This document shows, one piece after another, positions 4,794-5,037 of a DNA stretch of 5,037 nt. The notes beneath the pieces were generated by a model. The model saw only the letters and a program-made list of their open reading frames with translations. It was not told the DNA's origin and made no database searches. A program made the position numbers and the translations under genes. The stretch spans positions 1-5,037 of the forward strand of contig JAHIZN010000147.1 in assembly GCA_018814245.1 (NCBI GenBank), in the 5' to 3' direction. This DNA comes from a bacterium (lineage in GTDB: Bacteria > UBA9089 > CG2-30-40-21). Position 1 is the first letter of the stretch. Each line of letters opens with the position of its first letter.

Positions 4794-4869
4794 TGGTAGT
4801 CGCAACTGCCAGAGGTGCTACCTCCTTTAGGTTGCGTTATTTTACGCAGGCTAAAGCCTGCGACTACCA
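4794..4869. repeat. 76-bp composite inverted-repeat (MITE-like) element
   Basis: Perfect 11-bp terminal inverted repeats, TGGTAGTCGCA (4794-4804) and TGCGACTACCA (4859-4869), enclose two hairpin domains. The first has CGCAAC (4801-4806) pairing with GTTGCG (4831-4836) around GAGGT-GCT-ACCTC (4812-4824), the GCT-loop palindrome. The second is CGCAGGC-TAAA-GCCTGCG (4845-4862). The element carries no gene, and I see no clear target-site duplication. Confidence 0.7.
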
Positions 4870-4925
4870 TTGATAACTAAAGGCATTACCTTTCAATCTC
4901 ATGGAATTGCCACAGGATATTGAGC

Positions 4926-4956
4926 AGTTACACAAAGGGTGTAAATATCTGTAACT
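4926..4956. repeat. Overlapping alternative hairpins
   Basis: AGTTACA (4926-4932) pairs with TGTAACT (4950-4956). The overlapping TTACAC (4928-4933) can instead pair with GTGTAA (4939-4944). The two folds exclude each other. The repeat half 4957-4975 begins directly after. No function is apparent. Confidence 0.45.
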
Positions 4957-4975
4957 CGACAGGCTGTTACGGAAT
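4957..4975 (+). repeat. 19-bp dispersed repeat, right copy
   Basis: This is the partner of 84-102 (17 of 19 bases identical, same orientation). Confidence 0.6.
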
Positions 4976-4985
4976 GCAGTTTCTT

Positions 4986-5013
4986 GTCATTTCGAGGTAA
5001 TCCGAGAAATCTT
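4986..5013. repeat. TCATTTCGAG...GAGAAATCTT dispersed palindrome
   Basis: The centre 4989-5010 is symmetrical: ATTTC, GA, GG, TAAT loop, CC, GA, GAAAT. Both stem segments are perfect and are separated by a tandem GA/GA mismatch. From general knowledge, TCATTTCGAG/GAGAAATCTT repeats are common in spacers of several uncultivated bacterial lineages. The exact boundaries are uncertain. Confidence 0.6.
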
Positions 5014-5037
5014 AACCTTTTGGGAATCAACGAGTGA

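Larger units (their letters stand above)
4573..5037. other. Repeat-packed spacer downstream of ilvD
   Basis: No gene is credible in these 465 bases. A 90-codon minus-strand frame (4598-4870) runs through at least five repeat units and has no family features. The stretch is almost a catalogue of the window's repeats: A/T-rich copies, the GCT-loop palindrome twice, the 26-bp hairpin repeat, a composite inverted-repeat element and a TCATTTCGAG element. Confidence 0.75.

Noticed and set aside
4598..4870. 90-codon minus-strand frame downstream of ilvD
   Set aside because: It is built almost entirely from repeat units and lacks family features or a credible start.
1..5037. CRISPR array, tRNA/rRNA gene, insertion sequence or defence system
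   Set aside because: There are no regularly spaced identical repeats with unique spacers, no tRNA or rRNA-like sequence, no transposase frame, and endonuclease Q is a known repair enzyme, not a defence module.

Overview
The window reads as a chromosomal stretch of an uncultivated, moderately A/T-rich bacterium. It carries housekeeping genes separated by unusually repeat-rich spacers. I cannot name the taxon. A bacterial endonuclease Q, a quinone-biosynthesis methyltransferase and many short dispersed repeats (TGTAGGGGCAACC type, CAGAGACGCAGAG type, TCATTTCGAG type, heptamer arrays) resemble metagenome-derived candidate-phylum genomes, but that is an impression, not a search result.

Layout. 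1-304 is a gene-free spacer with small hairpins and one half of a dispersed repeat pair. 305-1114 (minus) is a UbiE/MenG-type methyltransferase. 1111-2451 (minus) is an endonuclease Q (PHP-domain) DNA repair nuclease. The two minus-strand genes overlap by 4 nt (ATGA), so they form one translationally coupled operon. 2452-2913 is a divergent intergenic region with two strong back-to-back sigma70-type promoters; each long leader carries repeats and hairpins. 2914-4572 (plus) is ilvD, dihydroxy-acid dehydratase, with a textbook ribosome binding site. 4573-5037 is a gene-free spacer packed with repeats, including a probable rho-independent terminator for ilvD.

The genes have unrelated jobs: quinone methylation, repair of deaminated DNA, and branched-chain amino acid synthesis. 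The repeats are the striking part. A small palindrome with the core GAGGGGCTCCCTC, or close variants with the same GCT loop, lies in two places downstream of ilvD. It also lies inside the coding sequences at three places, once in ubiE and twice in the endonuclease Q gene. Each time it is in frame and encodes Gly-Ala-Pro, whichever way round it sits. The C-terminal tails of both minus-strand proteins are also translated repeat sequence: a heptamer array for UbiE and an A/T-rich repeat for endonuclease Q. The best reading is a genome in which short palindromic elements have colonised spacers and also entered genes, in a way comparable to Rickettsia palindromic elements. This is inference from five or six copies in one window and needs a genome-wide search.
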